DNA from: Phoronis australis
Taxonomy: Eukaryota; Phoronida; Phoronidae
DNA: 61,292 nt
Assembly: GCA_002633005.1 (NCBI GenBank)
Contig: NMRA01000121.1
Coordinates: forward strand, 503,726 to 565,017
Reading direction: 5' to 3'
Made by a program: the position numbers and the translations under genes. Below are positions 12,039 through 27,200 of the stretch, piece after piece. The first letter of the stretch is position 1. The number at the start of each line of letters is the position of its first letter. The notes beneath the pieces are model-generated. The model was not told the DNA's origin and ran no database searches. It was given only the letters and a program-made list of their open reading frames with translations.

Positions 12039-12171
12039 GCGGTGTCACACCACTCTGGCATGAACAAACCTACGAAAAAAGTCGCAGACCAGAAAGAAGA
12101 ACAAGTGTCGGACAGTTGACTAGCAATACGGTCTATAAATATACGTTCTTTCATTTCATTATAGCCGAAAT

Positions 12172-12208
12172 TTAAAAAGGAGAGCTCGTTAGTCTTTGTG
12201 ACTGACCA
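12172..12208 (-). CDS. Gene B exon 23: short C-terminal tail and stop
   Basis: After a CTGTGCAG acceptor, one base completes the last serine codon and the frame reads GQSQRLTSSPF then TAA. The tail is hydrophilic, with no membrane anchor or TRAF domain, which points to a secreted protein. An AATAAA signal follows 134 nt downstream. The exon is short, so its identity rests on phase, stop and polyadenylation signal. Confidence 0.55.
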
Positions 12209-15200
12209 CTGCACAGCAGTGAGCGTGTTAGAAAGTCAGAACGTCCGTTTCATTTTGTATGTGTTATTGACATTGTTCATGTTTTCAGAATGATGCCAGC
12301 GGCTGGTCCAATAATTGCAGGCAGAGGTCGTTCCGGAGAACTAAGGTTTTGACGGAGGAACGTTCACCTTGGGGAGGTGGTTCCACTAACAGATTAATTA
12401 CCCCACATGAGAAGACAATACGAAAAAATGAAAAACGATATTTCCTTTTCCCAATAGTTTATTAAGTTAAATAAGTGATATTAAACACGCATTTGGATTC
12501 CAGGTATCAATTGAAGACTGTCCAGTCATGTCCCCCAGAGAAGCTTACGAGCAAGGCCCAGATTTGAGGCTGAGTGAGTCTACAGCGATGTCACTTTTAT
12601 CCGACGGTCCTCTGTAAGCCGTGATTAAAATCTGGAAAGCAAGCATGGCAGACACGGCGAAATTTAAGATAGTACAATGGCGGCTTAATATGCTACCAAA
12701 CACACAATCCATTGCGGAGTCACACGATGTTATAAGCGAGATTAACAATTCCTGCTGGCAATGGTACTTTTTAATATTAAATAATTTTCAGTGTTCGTAG
12801 TGACTATCATTCTCGTGTGTCGTGAAATTATATATCTTGGAGTTCTTAGAAACGTATCTGCGCTAGATTCGTTTTATGTACTTGTATATTTTCTTTCAAT
12901 GCAAAAAATACCTTGAACGCGGCCTTGGAGAGCAAGCTAAATCTCACTGGAATCCACACATTGCCCTGCTTGCCTTCCTTTCTCCAAATAGTGTTGAACT
13001 GGTCATTGGCAACGTCGTGCAGAGCCACTTCCAATAACCCAATGTCATCTCCGTTCATATTATAAGACAAACTGAAGCAGTACGATCCGCCTATAACACA
13101 TACAACATATACAGACACTACATTTTGGATGTAGATAAGCCATGGCAGAATTGCTGCAGCGAATATTTCACAGTATCACGAAAGTTGTTGCTGATTGGTA
13201 ATTTGTTAATACCACGTCCTCATTCACCGTGACTCGTCTTCACTCTCCTCATTACTGCGAAGTTAGATTTCAGCAAATGGTGCTGCATTTAGAAACAGAA
13301 GCCAACATTTTAACGACTCAGATGTTGCTTTATGCCTAGAATTCAACAGTTGCGATATCGTACTTGTAATCTTAGAAAGACTGTTACCAATCTTTCACGG
13401 AAGCGCTTCAGTACAAAATACATGTACTGTGATCGCCATGTTTTGTCTGCTCACCTGTTATGAGCGGTGATTCAATTTCGGTAAAGTCGTACTCAAATAA
13501 GTTTGACCCTGTCATCTCTGCGTAAAGATATCTGGTGCTGCCACCTGCTCCACCATTTGGCCCGGTGTTTTTAGTTGGCGTAGTACCCTAGCGGCAGGTA
13601 ATGAGAATCGATATCAATATTACAATGCTCTTGCACCCCTGCGTAATAGTTTAAAGTTTCTTTCTCTCTGTGAAACTGGCTGAGAAATTGAAATCAACTT
13701 AAGTCTGGAGGGATTTTACTTAACGACAGTAGGCTCGAAAAAGTAGCCTAGGTCGGCAAAAACCAATAAAAGTCGTCTGGATTCACCCATGTTATGGCGA
13801 ACACACAAAGGAAAACCACACGACAAATAACGCTAAATCGTGTGCCGGGATTTTTGTTTTAAAATTTCGTCGATCTTCGATGAGAAGTACTTATACCAAA
13901 GGTGTTTGTTAAGCGACCAACTACAAAACAGACGAAGCCCACAACTCACCCAGAGGTGGCGCTGTGGTCACCAGGCATATGAAGTTAGACGTGATTGCTT
14001 GGTGAACAGTCTAAATTGACGGTACACTCACCGAATTAACTATCCATTTGATTACATTCATTCCAGAGGAAGGGAGCTTCCATTTGCACATGTCACCATT
14101 TTCGAAGTCACATGACACATCGGCTGAGGAAATTGCATGTAGATGTAACTATTTTCAGGAACTCATTAATACAAACGTCGATGAAAACACAACTAAATTT
14201 TTTGTTTGAAAGCTTGATACAGAGTTGCTTGTAGTGTCGAAACAATCTCCTTTCTTCAGGTGAGCAGCTACATGTACGACACTACGAGCCACTCTGTATC
14301 AAGGTTCAAACAAAAAGTCTAGTCGTGTTTTCAACGAAGTTTGTGTTAACGAAGGGCTGCTACCAATCTACACAGAACTCGGTAATATTAAACATTTTGA
14401 AGACTAAGAACATGCCACAGAAATAATACACGAAACAGAATTCAGATATAAATAGGACTTGCGGGAAGTTCACAGTACACGTGCGGCCCTTTGGATTCCA
14501 CAGAGTAATAAAACTCGCTCAATTTGTGACCTGTGACACTAGCTTTTGTCCACGGCTAGCGCCAATTAGTATTGGTTACTAAAGTTAAAATATCGATATA
14601 CCGATAATTACTTCGTGTTCTGTCGATGTCGGTTTCCATAATTTACTTGTTTGGATTTTATCAGTCAAATATGAAATCTGCTTCACTATCGGTAAGGAAT
14701 CCGATTGAACACGAATTCTTAAACTTTCAATAACCTCACGATACCTCTAATTCAACGCGCTGAATGTAGTTCTTAAACCATTATCTTTTTGTTCTTAATC
14801 AACGCGCGTGAGCTAGATTCTTGTCAGTTTGGCAAGGTCACGCAAACATTCGAGAGATAGCAATATGCATCACAAGCGAGGCAGGTGATCTCACTGTCTT
14901 TCAATCGTGATCATTGGGTATTACGGAATAGTACCATGTGTACCAGCCGAAAGGAACAAACTTTTGATTTAGATCTCGTTGGTCTCAAATTGTACCTGAG
15001 TAGCCTACGGAAGAACTGATACTCTGCCTTTGTTTGAAAACATGATACTCAAAGCATAAAATGACCCGCCGTGACAAAATAGCTTATCAAGCTTTATCTC
15101 TAGAAAAGGTGCCAGACATAGTCCTTACTTAGTGAAGACGGATTGGTCAATGGTGTTGTTGGTGGTATAGAGCTGGAGACCGATCCACAAGAGCCAAGCA

Positions 15201-18200
15201 ACATAGAAACTTCATCGAATACAATACCCGACTGATAACTGGCAGTGAAAGTGCCTTCGAATTTTATCTGAAAGACAATGATTTGAAAGGACGATCTTAG
15301 CGGACGCACGGAAATTCATTGATCAAACAAAGCATGTAAATCAGTGACAAACCACTGGCCCAAAGAAATTTACTTTGACTTTACGCAATTTGTAAGAAAG
15401 AATATACCCACAAAACTAGAAAACGTACCCAAAGCTGCACATTGCTGCGTCAAACTATATCAAGTGAATAATTGATTTCATTGAATCAATTTTGAGCTTA
15501 CATGTAGAATCATCTGTAAAGATTGAAAATACTTCGTGTTTCCATGAATTAAATAACAAAGTGTAGAACTGGTCAGCTACTACGTACACTTATCACAATA
15601 AAACCCATCATGATTCACTGGAGCTCGATTTGAGGCAAATGCAGATGGACAATCAAAACATACTGGTATTTTACTAACCTTAAACTTCGACGGAGAGTTA
15701 ATGGTGAACTCTTCCGACTGCCAACTTGTGCTCTTCTCTCCAGCTGTCGACCACAGAACTTTCTTAACACCTGTTGCCGTCTCTGAGGTCACTTTCAGAT
15801 TTCCTGGATCACTGCCGAACATCACCCATTTGAACTTAAAGCAGTATGTGTTTCCTAAAGGAACGATATAGGCAAGGAAATGTCAGCGTTGTCAAAGCTG
15901 GGCTGGTGAAATCCGAATGCTTAAAAAAGGAGTTTATGAACATATAATATTATTTCACAAATACTATCGACATACTATATTTAATCATTGATTTAACACC
16001 GATTATGGTCTGAGTATAGTCCACGAATGTTATTTTTGGATCAAGAAGTCGCATAATTCTTATTTATATGTCTTTGATGGAGCTCTTAATATCAATTTAA
16101 AATTGCGAAGAAGTGAGTTTTATCAACATTTGCACGGGTATGTGTTCCTAATAAGTGAACGCTATTATAACTTCCTTACCAGGAATAAATAGAGTAGACA
16201 AGACCGCAGTTGCTCCTGGTTTTGCTGGGCTTCCCCAGCCGTACACGTACGCTGTTCCGTCTTCATGCTTCCAAATGGAGAAAATAATTATTGAACTAAA
16301 ATTGGACCAACTCACCAACAGATATAAATTATAGGTACGGGCCTTGGGGTCACTAATATGACCGCTGAACTAGTTGATGTTGTACAAATATGCATGCTGA
16401 AGTTGTTCCACTACCATGTGTACTGGCGCTTTGGGTAATAGTGTACATGTACGTCACCCCGGGTGCCGAACTTACCAATGTACTTCAAACTGGCCTGCAA
16501 CTACACGAGATGTCACGTCGTATGCCAACCTAACTAAACCATTGGTGGGATTATAACATTGTGTTAGGCAGATAAATCATGCAAACCGAACGTAATGTTT
16601 GGTAATCAAAGTTTGATTGTTATCTGCCAGGAGAAGATGGCGACCTCAAGACAACTGACTTTTTTGTTTCCCACTTGTAACAGAATATTACCTATATTAA
16701 CTAGCAGAGATGTTTTCTGAAGTACTAGCGTCTGTTAAGTTTAACAAGAACAAACCTTGTACTTGGTCCAGTCGCGATCGTCATCTTTATTTTGTTGCCA
16801 GTGGCAAATTGATCTATCAAAGTTGCAGTTCACCAATTTGTCTACAACATAAATATAGAAACACATTGTTTTGATAGTTATTTTGAAGACGTTTGTCGAG
16901 TTAATGAGCACGTGTGTTCCATCTTCGTGTGCGTAACTTCCCGGTTTAGATGTCAAGTACAAGAAGCTGTCGCCGGCGTAACATGATCTCAAAAACCTAT
17001 GAACTTTGATTAAAATCAACTACAACGTAAGAAAGTGACGTCACAGGCAGCGGTCGCTTTGATGCAGTTACGATTTCCACCAGTTCCTTCCACATGTGAC
17101 TTAGGGTCAAATGTTCTATTAAAGTCGATCTCATTTCTTTATTTAAAGAGTCCCCACCATGCATTGCCTTATGGAATGAGCACTGTCAAAACACAGTGCA
17201 TANGGTGTACGTGTCGTAGCACTCGATCTGGGCCGGGGTCGAGGGTCTGGCATCACTCGCCCTAGATTGGGAGCAGTTTGTGCTTTATTTATAAGGTGAC
17301 AAGTCCTTCATCGTAACGCCGCTTTTGTGTTTGATCGAAACACGATTCCTTGAAATGTGCCGAACAAAGTGTGGCTCTCGACTGATTCGTATGTTCCACA
17401 CTGGCATTCCACACTCTCGTGCATCGCACAAACCGATGCCATTTCTGTGCAACTTTCACGTATTTAAGACATTTGAACACACAGACATCCTTAATCAAGT
17501 TGCTGTTACTACAGCCTCCACAAACGCATCTTTTCATGTCTGAAAAAGGCGTCGCTCCGCGGACTTTCTCCACAACTCCTCATTGTCGCACCAGTAAAAA
17601 CAACGGCGGAGACGGTCTTTCACCCATTACGTACAACCGCGATAACAGAAAAATATTATTTAGACTTTTTCGTGTTCCTTAGCAGCAGGTATAATAAAGG
17701 CTATTTAATATCTTAAGATATTTTAATACAATTCTTTTTGAGACACAGGGTCATGGTGAGAAGTCTTTAATTCTATAATAGGAACACACGTCTGATCCAA
17801 ATTTGGACTGGCATGTTAATGTTGCTGTTAAATTACTAAAGGTGAATGTTGGGTTACAGCGACTATAAGTTTTAGTTGTTGATTTCAATACTTCTAAATT
17901 CAAGAGCTTAGCACCTAGGTTTAAAGAACGATATACATCGCTGCCATAACTAGCCGAAACTTATAGGCAGCTTTTGTGTGTGTCTTATGAAGACTTAGGA
18001 AATTTTGTCGGTTATAAGTCACCATTCATGATTCCAAACTGACATCGCACACTGTATGTTAAAAGTACGTTTTGCGAAATAAGGCTTGCAAACACGACGA
18101 TTTTACTGAGTCAGCAAGCTGCCTATAATACATGGTCGGAAACTGCGAACTGTAAACTACTGTGTTCTTAGGACAGCCCAGACGGATAACTACGTGGTGA

Positions 18201-21200
18201 ACAGTCTGTCTCAAGTGAACCAGAGCTGAGTTGACACCCCACGCTTCTAACTCATACGCGTATTATCGCCTTGACGTAAACAGACAAACCTAATAAGAGC
18301 ATGTACTGCCGCTAGAATCGCAACTTACAGTCGTTAAGTTGGTCGCACTGACTTCCGGTGTAACCCTTCAGACACTTGCATGAAGATGACGATCCCGATA
18401 CCTCGCAGGTTGTTCGTGGGCCACATTTTAGACAAGGATCTGAAACAATTAGGAAATAAAAGTTGATCGATCGATATTAGTGTGATGAGAGAAGCAGGGA
18501 GAACAAAATAATATGGCCGTCTCGGATTACTCGACGACAGAACTCTCTTTTGTCCTGGAGATGAGACAGTGCTTGACCTCGTTTTGGAAATCAGACACAT
18601 TTTCGCAGATCATAACGGAAACCGGCGCGGTACCGTCGCAATATTTCCGATTTCAGCCATTCAAAGGTACCGCAATTGAGCTGGTCATTGGTTTCTTCAA
18701 GATAGGGAATTCTGCATTTTCCGTTCAAAATTAATCCGACGAATTTGTTTAACCCACTAGCTGCGTATTTATTTGTCTCTCATTGAGCTCGGGAAGGCGA
18801 GAAACCTCACATTACGCTTCTTCGGGTATTTGCCCAGTTATCAAACTTTTTCAATGTAGAGTTGCAGCCACAGCACGGCCAGTAAAACTTTGCTAGCATT
18901 GCAATTACGAATATGCTGCCGAGAAAAAAATTGCAAAGAATCAGACAACAACAAATAACATGTGGAATTCCAATGACAAAAACGAGGCAGAAAATGCGCC
19001 TGACGGATGTTTTCGTCACTGCGGGTAAATACAGCGAGATTAGAGTGTCGCAGTGAAATCCGGGACGGTCCTATTGCGGGCGGTTTGATACATGTTGCCG
19101 CTCGACGGGTCCACTGCACTGATCACCTAGAACCAGTTTATGTGTTATTAATATATAGTTAAAACCGAGCTGAACAGCTAGAGACCTGACTCAAGGATCT
19201 AGCAGTGTGGCCCAGTGGCACTAGAAATCTCGACCTTGAGTATGGAAGTTGCCACACTGCCTCCTTCGACGAAAGAAGAAGGTGAACGCATTGGTTTTGG
19301 GAAGGATCGTGAGTAAGTGAACGGGAAAGTCTGAAACGGAATTGGGGTTGATGAGGGGTTAATTTCAAGGGTCAAAATGAGGATCAAAAGTTCCAGTAGA
19401 GGTCTACTGAAAATTATCTGAAGGGTAACACACGTCTTCAGTATCCCAAATCAGTGTTCCCACAAACAGGTTTGACCTCAGGCGTGCTTATCATCATCAA
19501 AAACCATCCAGCTAAAGATTTTTCCCAGTTCAACTTGATTGGTACAGCCTCGTTATGTGATTTTTATAATTTTGTGTTCCTCCCTCTAACCCTGAGTCAA
19601 CCTAAAACCGTGGTGTCAACCAATAATGGAATTATATATTGCTACGTATTTTTGCTGTTTCTGTAATGCAACGGCATAGCGCCAAAATGTAAGCAACACT
19701 CACAGCATCTAGATGGAAGGGCTTCAAACAGGTAAGTAGGTACATGCATTTTGACACTTGACCATATGTTTTATCAACAATTGCTATGCGTTTCAATATA
19801 ATGTATGTTGGGCAACAGGATGTTGACGGCAAATATTGTGAGATATACTTTATCTGTGATCGATTCATGCCTGTAGTCAGCTACTGAAACGCAAGGACAG
19901 AAGAGGAACATGTTTTCAGAGATTACTGCAGATAAACGAAAGTGTTTCCATTGACAACATCCGTGAATGTGTTTAATAATAATGATTCATTTATTACGAA
20001 GATTTACCGGAGCGTTAGTATTGCCGTTATTTCCTTACTCTGCAGTTAAATTTGTGGAGCGATCGTATACGTCAGTTTTGAGCACAAAAAGCCTTACCGG
20101 TTGCTTAAACTCTTTTCAGCTGATCTGAATGCAATGTTTTCCTTCGCATCCAAATCACTGTCCACTCTGTCCATCGCCATCTTGCGATAAAGCATACTAC
20201 CAAAAGTAGTGTATTTGTTGTACAAAATGTCAGGAGAGGAGCTAAAATTTCCCTTTACCCAAGTCGTTTGTTGCTCGTGCTGTGAATGAGAATCCTTTTC
20301 TAGGCGTTCCTCCACCATGCGTATTAAACGTCAGCATTATTTCCTTTGATCTGTGGTCCAGGAAAGTGTGGGCTCTCTGGGGTGCTTTTGTAAAACTTCC
20401 GCAATATCTAAACGATAAATCTTTACAACAAAAAACAACAACAATTACATTATTCTTAGGTCAAATCATCAGTCTATTTTAACTTAATTGCTGACAATCT
20501 GATTGATTTAACAACTTGGATTTTGCTGTTTTGACCAAGAAAATAATACCAGATCCAAAACCGACCTCGGGAGATCTGGACTCCGAGCAATTTTCTAACT
20601 GGGAATTGCAACTGATGACTTACCTTTTCGCGATTTAACTTAAAGTGGCTATAATCTCACGTTCTGTCAAAGAAGCGAGCTTTGCTATCTAGACTAGTTG
20701 CCGCTATAACATTGATCTCTACTTGTTCCTTACTGTGACGATAGGTGGTGTCTTGTTTCGTAATGAACTCGGACAGTTATTCCTTGAGACCGTGTTTAGC
20801 GCCTACACTGAGTTGCTCTCAAGCAAAATGAACTGTTAGTCCTTATGAAGACATGAAATCACCGCCAATTCCACTACCGAACAATTTGAGACAAATTTTA
20901 TAACGGTATATGGAGCAGCGAAATTCTATTCATTGTCGCTCATTAATTATGTTGTTTCCTAGAAAACATTTGCCACTGGTCACGTTCAAATAAGCTGTGG
21001 CAAGCAGGTGGTAGGGAAGAGCAGGACTACGCGCGTAGGTTGTGAAAACCACGTCTGCTGAAATAATACACAAAACGTACTTAAGTCCTTTTTGTCCGAT
21101 AAGATTCGCATTAATTTCCAGACTATGACGGCACCTCCTGCTGGATGGATCCTCGTCAAGTTCGAAATCTTCGAAAGTCAATATAATCCCACTGTTAGCT

Positions 21201-24200
21201 TGTTGTGGTCCCTGAAATGGTTAGCGTAGTGATTGATCATGCTGGTGCTAAGCTATGCACACGGAATGTGAAGAAAGCATGTGTGACCATTTTTGTGCCC
21301 GAGTTACACATCGGATTGGCAACGGAATGTTTATGTGAACAAGATGGCATTAACGGAAATTGCAATGAAATCGACTGCCTATTTAGTATTTAAACCTAAT
21401 CAACTCCCTATGTATGACTTAATGGGTCGCCTTTTTTGCCCATGAAATAAAAAAATAGATTTCTTATATGATATTCGGTACTATGTGTGATGAATCCCAA
21501 GCAAACAACGTTAGAGCCATTCATGTAAAGTCACTTACTTTTATGACGTAGACACATATTTTGTTCAGGTCGTAATTGTTGGGGTAGTTAGGACTCTGTA
21601 TGGTTACTTTGTCCCCGCTGTTTTTCAGTGTAAATACACCTCCACAGTAAGGGTAATCTGAAAAAGGTTCCGAGTCCTTGATTGGTGTCAAGTGATACGC
21701 ACATAAGATTGCCTCTCATGCAGAGTTCAACGATGAACTATGAAAAACCAGAAGTTTGCTTTACTCCCAAAATAAAGACGTGTGAAGATAGAAATATAGC
21801 TCGAAGAACAATTTACAAATACTTGAAGGCCCATGTCAGGGGCGGATCCAGGATTTTGAGTTAGGGGGGCCATGGCCCCCTTGGCCCCATTCGCCACTGC
21901 ACGTGCTAATCTCTGTAGTCGGAGTGTATTTATGTACTTATACAAAGTAGTTTGCCGAGAACGAATCAGTTTTGATTCTAGTTACGAGTAGTTATTTTAT
22001 TACGAAAGAGGTCTGGGCAGAATCACAGTCACATTTAGTTGGTCCGGCTCAAGAAGCCTTGTCAGTGAAGAATTAAGTATGTCTCAGTTTGAAGGCCTTC
22101 CGGTAAATGTTAAAGGTGTGTTCCACCATACATAGCTGCCTAAAAACGGAAATCGAACTACGCCTTTTAGTTACGCATTTGCATTGATTAATTATATATG
22201 TCCGGAGATCTGAGTACTGGTTGATTTATTATGTTTGTATATGGAGCAACCTACCTGAGACATCTTTGTCAATGACGTCACATTTTCCTGTCAGACCTTT
22301 CGGACATTTACAAATACAGATTCCTCCTTCTTTGAATGGATATCCGTGGTTTTCGCACTGGTTTGTACAGGAACCTACAAACGAACACACGAGGTTAATT
22401 GCTCAGTTCTGTCGCTCCACGTGGAAAATGTTCTATTTTCTAATGCATCCTAAAGCCCTGTCTACACTCTCCAATTTTTCGTATACAACTTTGTAACTAT
22501 CGAAATGTATATAAAGTGTCCAAAATTCGTATTCGACTTCTCTAGAATTAATTGAAAAGCGGAGCAAAATCGTGCATGCGGTATTGCTGGAGCGTTGTGG
22601 TGTTGCTGAACGGGAGTATTCATTCACTTCCGCATAGATTTCGTTCACATCCAGCATTTCATAAAGCTTCGTGTCAAAATGCCTGCAGTGATTGTCCAGA
22701 GATCTCCTAAATCAAACGAAAGCACGGGTGGCGCAACACTGAAAAAAGTAGGGGGTTATATCCCCCGCCCCCTGTGGTGTGCCGCCCGTGGAAAGCCGGA
22801 GTACACGCAGTCATTCAAAAAGTCGAACGGGAACATTTGTCTGCACTTTCAGATTAGTCGTTGCGAAAAATCGGAAAGCGTCTAAGACATGGCTTAACAT
22901 CTTAGGAAACAATCTGGAATGCATTTTGTAACAGATGTGGCCTATTTTAGGTCCTATCACCTACTTTGACTTCAGATATTGGCACGCACAAACCCTCACT
23001 ATCATCAATCTGCAGGATATTCAGTCATTCACCACTTTCAGACCTGACTGTCGGTTCATGGTGGATGGATTCGCAACGCAGTCTGCTTTTCGTATACCAA
23101 CTTAAGTAAAGGTCTACGATTGTCGATTTCGACTTGTGTCTCGACACAATTTTTCAAACTCAGAACTAAGAGACCAAGAGCACGCACAACGCAAGAGGTG
23201 AGGGATTAGTGAAGAAAAGCGTAGATAAGCAGCCGGCCTGGGTCAACAAGACACTTGGACACAGTGAGTAGATGTTCCAGCCAGGGACTGAAAGTTGAGA
23301 TATGTCATAAGTTGGAACCAACGCTGCTGAGTGTTCTGTTGAGATCAGTACATGGCATCCTACCAACACCCACTAACCTGATGACACCGAGGAAGGATAA
23401 TGATTGTCTTAAGTGAGGGAATATTGAACAAATTTTGTCGTCTTGTAACTCTTCTCTTAAAGGCGGGCTGCTCACATGGAGACACAGTCAAGTGCTGCGA
23501 GAAGGAACCTGCACCAAGCTAAGAAGATCTCGAAGAGGATCTACACCAAACCTTCATACATAGAGTTCCTCAGACCTGGAGAGATGTGGAACGCAAAAGC
23601 AACTGAAACCATTGATGTAATAGACATCCTCAGGGCGGCCAGTGACTGAATAGATCGATGAGGAATCACTGTGTGTTATTTTTGACATGATACAAATCTC
23701 GTGAATGAATCACAAGAGGTATTAACAATGCCCATATGCGCCTATATGTATACCCAAACGACACACCAATGCCAGCGTCAATGATATACAAACTCGCATA
23801 CCCGATGGTAAATTACCGGAGTTAGTAGACAGTGTTTTACAAACCACTTTTACCTTTGCAGTTGTAAAGCAGATTGGCCATCTTTACATCGTAGAACGTC
23901 AGGCCGCTTCGACTCCCAACCAGTTGACTCAGTTCCTTATTCTTCACTTCAATTGTAGGACGGCCATTTTTACTGAAAGCCTGGACAACAGCAATATTCC
24001 AGAAGTTTAACAACAATTTGGTGTTATTTAAAACGCCAATAAACCCGGTTGTGGCTTATAAACAAACAGCTTTCACATTTCTCTGAAATAAAATAATGCT
24101 GAGCTGAAACCCTTATTAATATTTAAAAGTCTGAAGCATCCTTACGAAGCCTGCTAAACGGCCAACGATTTAGGCAAGTTACGCGACTAATGTAGAGAGA

Positions 24201-27200
24201 GACCACCCACCAAGAACCATAATATCCATTTTCCGACGCAGAGAATATTTGTTTTAGTCGAATCCAGTTTTATCACTTGCTGCACCAGGAGGGGTAGTCA
24301 AAGATTGGTTGAAATCGCCCATTTAAATCTGACTTAATTGTGGAAATAAATTATTTAATACTGGGTTGAAAACGGCCTTAAATTTTTATGTATAGACTTC
24401 AAAAAATGTAAAATTTTCCGAGATAATGAATCCTCTCCATTAGCTCGGGATTGGCATATGGGCCAGGGCAGAGTATTAGCCAGTATTTTGCCCTTCAGAC
24501 ATTCGCACCCCCGAACTGCCAAATGGAATCTGGGTGAATTTTGGGGGACCTTGGCCCCCTTGCCCCTCCCCCTTTAAATCAGCCATTGGGAAGTAAAACC
24601 GAACTTCAAAACTCTTGCATGAAAATTAAGCAGTCACCATGCAGCCCGTACACGCTTTCAACCCCAGTACGTATACAGGTTTCCTCTTATATTGCATAGT
24701 ATTCCCAGCTACGTTTTATAAGAAAATGAAACCAAATAATAAGAACAAAGAGGAGAAGGGGAATAAAAAAGACGCAGAAATAACAAAAAAGTTACTCATT
24801 AAAAGAGCTCAGAATGACAATATGAAATAGGCGTGAGCGAAGCAATCCGATGAATTTATTTAAATAAAAATTACCACTAAGCAATATTGTATTTAAATCC
24901 TGGATAAAAGAGTTAGATACGAAGTGCATTATTCAGTAGTATATGACTGCTATATAATTCTTAAGCTTTGTACCTTGAGACTGTATTGCATATTACTTGT
25001 AAGATCATATTCAACATTGACACTCGTATCTTCTTTCTTAAAATTGAACTTGGAGTCTTCCCGTATGTTGTCCCACAAAATCTTTACGTAACGATCTCGG
25101 TCACTTCTAGATTGCTCGTGTTGAAAACCGATTGCGTGTCCCAGTTCATGACTGACAGTACCTGGCTGTAAGTAACAACAACAGATGTAACATCAGCAGC
25201 AGCTTGCCGTAAAAGATAGTTACGACAAACATTCTTACTTGTTTGTTGTCAGTAAATCATTGATCTGCACTGTAAGTATCACACGGTCGTTCAAAAACCC
25301 GTCATTCCACTTTCGGTAGCAATGAGTGCTTATGGGACAACATGGAAGACGACGGTACTTAATTGATGTGGAATTAATTACTTCATTGACATGTCGCAAT
25401 GTCTAATAATGATTTTCATTTCATAAACTCATCAACGTTATTATCCATGGTAATTTTTTAAAGGAAATTAAACTAATATAACAAAAATTAAAATCTTGTG
25501 GACAATACTCACAGAAGAAAGGTCTTTAAGTTCAAAAAAGGAAAATGTGATCTTGCTCCTGGTAAAAGTACTCAAAGATCACTTGCGAAAGAGCCCCAGG
25601 GCTTATTGAATGACTCCCATTTCATACACCTAGTTTCGGGAGCTAAGTAGGACTGAGCAATCAGTTGAAAACAATTCCCCGGAAAAGTACGTCAAAAGCA
25701 AACGTCACTGTACTCACGTGCATGCAATTTGCTTCATTTAACACAAGTTGTTGTTCGGCATACAGCATTCCAACATGGCAGCTGCAACTGGAATTTACCA
25801 TTGATAATGAAAATTAAACGTTTTAGCGATAATTAAGTTAATTACGCACTGCCAATTCAGCTGACATCGCGAGTGAATGTTGAAATAGTGAAAATGGTTA
25901 AGGCATTACCGAAGACCTTGAGACTTTCACGTTTCACCACTTAGCCGGCTTTTTCTCAGCTTCGGAACTTAGGAACATGAATTCTTGAAAACGGCTCTGT
26001 AGATTTCGCTGAAAGTTTCCATCAATCTCAAAAACGCTATTAGAATTTTTGTTGTAAAGGCCTAGTTGTTGCGTAATGTAACAAAGGCGAATACGAGTGA
26101 TATTTGTTGCAAAAATACCATACGATTTGCGAGTTGATTTGTCATAGAAACCAAACTAAAAGACTGGTCGAAAATTCGTAGCATCGTTTATTTGAGGTGA
26201 CTGGTAGAGTTTTTATTTAAAAGTGTTTCATTAAAATCGACCGAGGAGTTATTTTGGTATGAATGTACGCTTCTTGCGAATAAAAATTTTGACCTAAAAA
26301 GGTGTCCATGGAATAATAATAATGGCACATAAATAAAAAAACATATTTTCATAATCTCTGATCTGTTTTATTTCAGAAACTTTTAGTAGTTGACAAGGGC
26401 TGGGTTTGTTGACATACGAGTTAGAATAGAGACCACTAAATAAGATTTGAGATGACCTTAAGTTTATGTAAGACCCTAGGAAGATGTCCAAATATGGCTA
26501 ACTTCGGGATAACATATTTCAGAAACGGCTTATAGGATCCATACGATACTATGGTTTGTGTACTGTTTTAAATGCATGAGGGGCTATCTGATATATTAGA
26601 CTTATATATAATATTGATGGAAAAATTGCATTGAACGAAAACGAGATGATGTTTTCAAAAACTGTGGCAGCGTTCCTGGGATCTCATCTTGATTATTTAA
26701 ACCAAATAAAATTTGAAAATGGAAAATCTACTTGTTTAGTTTGCCTGGTGCTCTATTTGACTAGTGCATACGCGCTACGCATGTCTAACTTGAAACCACG
26801 GACTCGTGTCTCGACAAAGTAATGATGACAAAAACATGAAGAAGGTTTAACGCCTAACATTCATTAGAAAGAGTGCCTCGCGACTATATTTCCCGAACAT
26901 AAACAAATACGACATGTAGACGAGTTCTGCATCTAGCTGTTTAATCAGTTAAACATCCATTTCTCTCAAGAAATCTCTATATTCCATTGGTGATCTCATG
27001 TTGTCGTGTTCGGCAACTAACACCGGGATTAGGGACTAAAATGAGTAAGTAAAAAGTAGTTGGAAGCTGAAATTTGTTGCTGACATCGGCAATCAGTATC
27101 CCATTACTTGTAATCTATCAAATAAAGGCTTGGCAAAGTCGTTGTTAACGTCCAATTTAAGAGCAATCGAAAGGCGGTGAATAAACAATTGCGCATGCGG

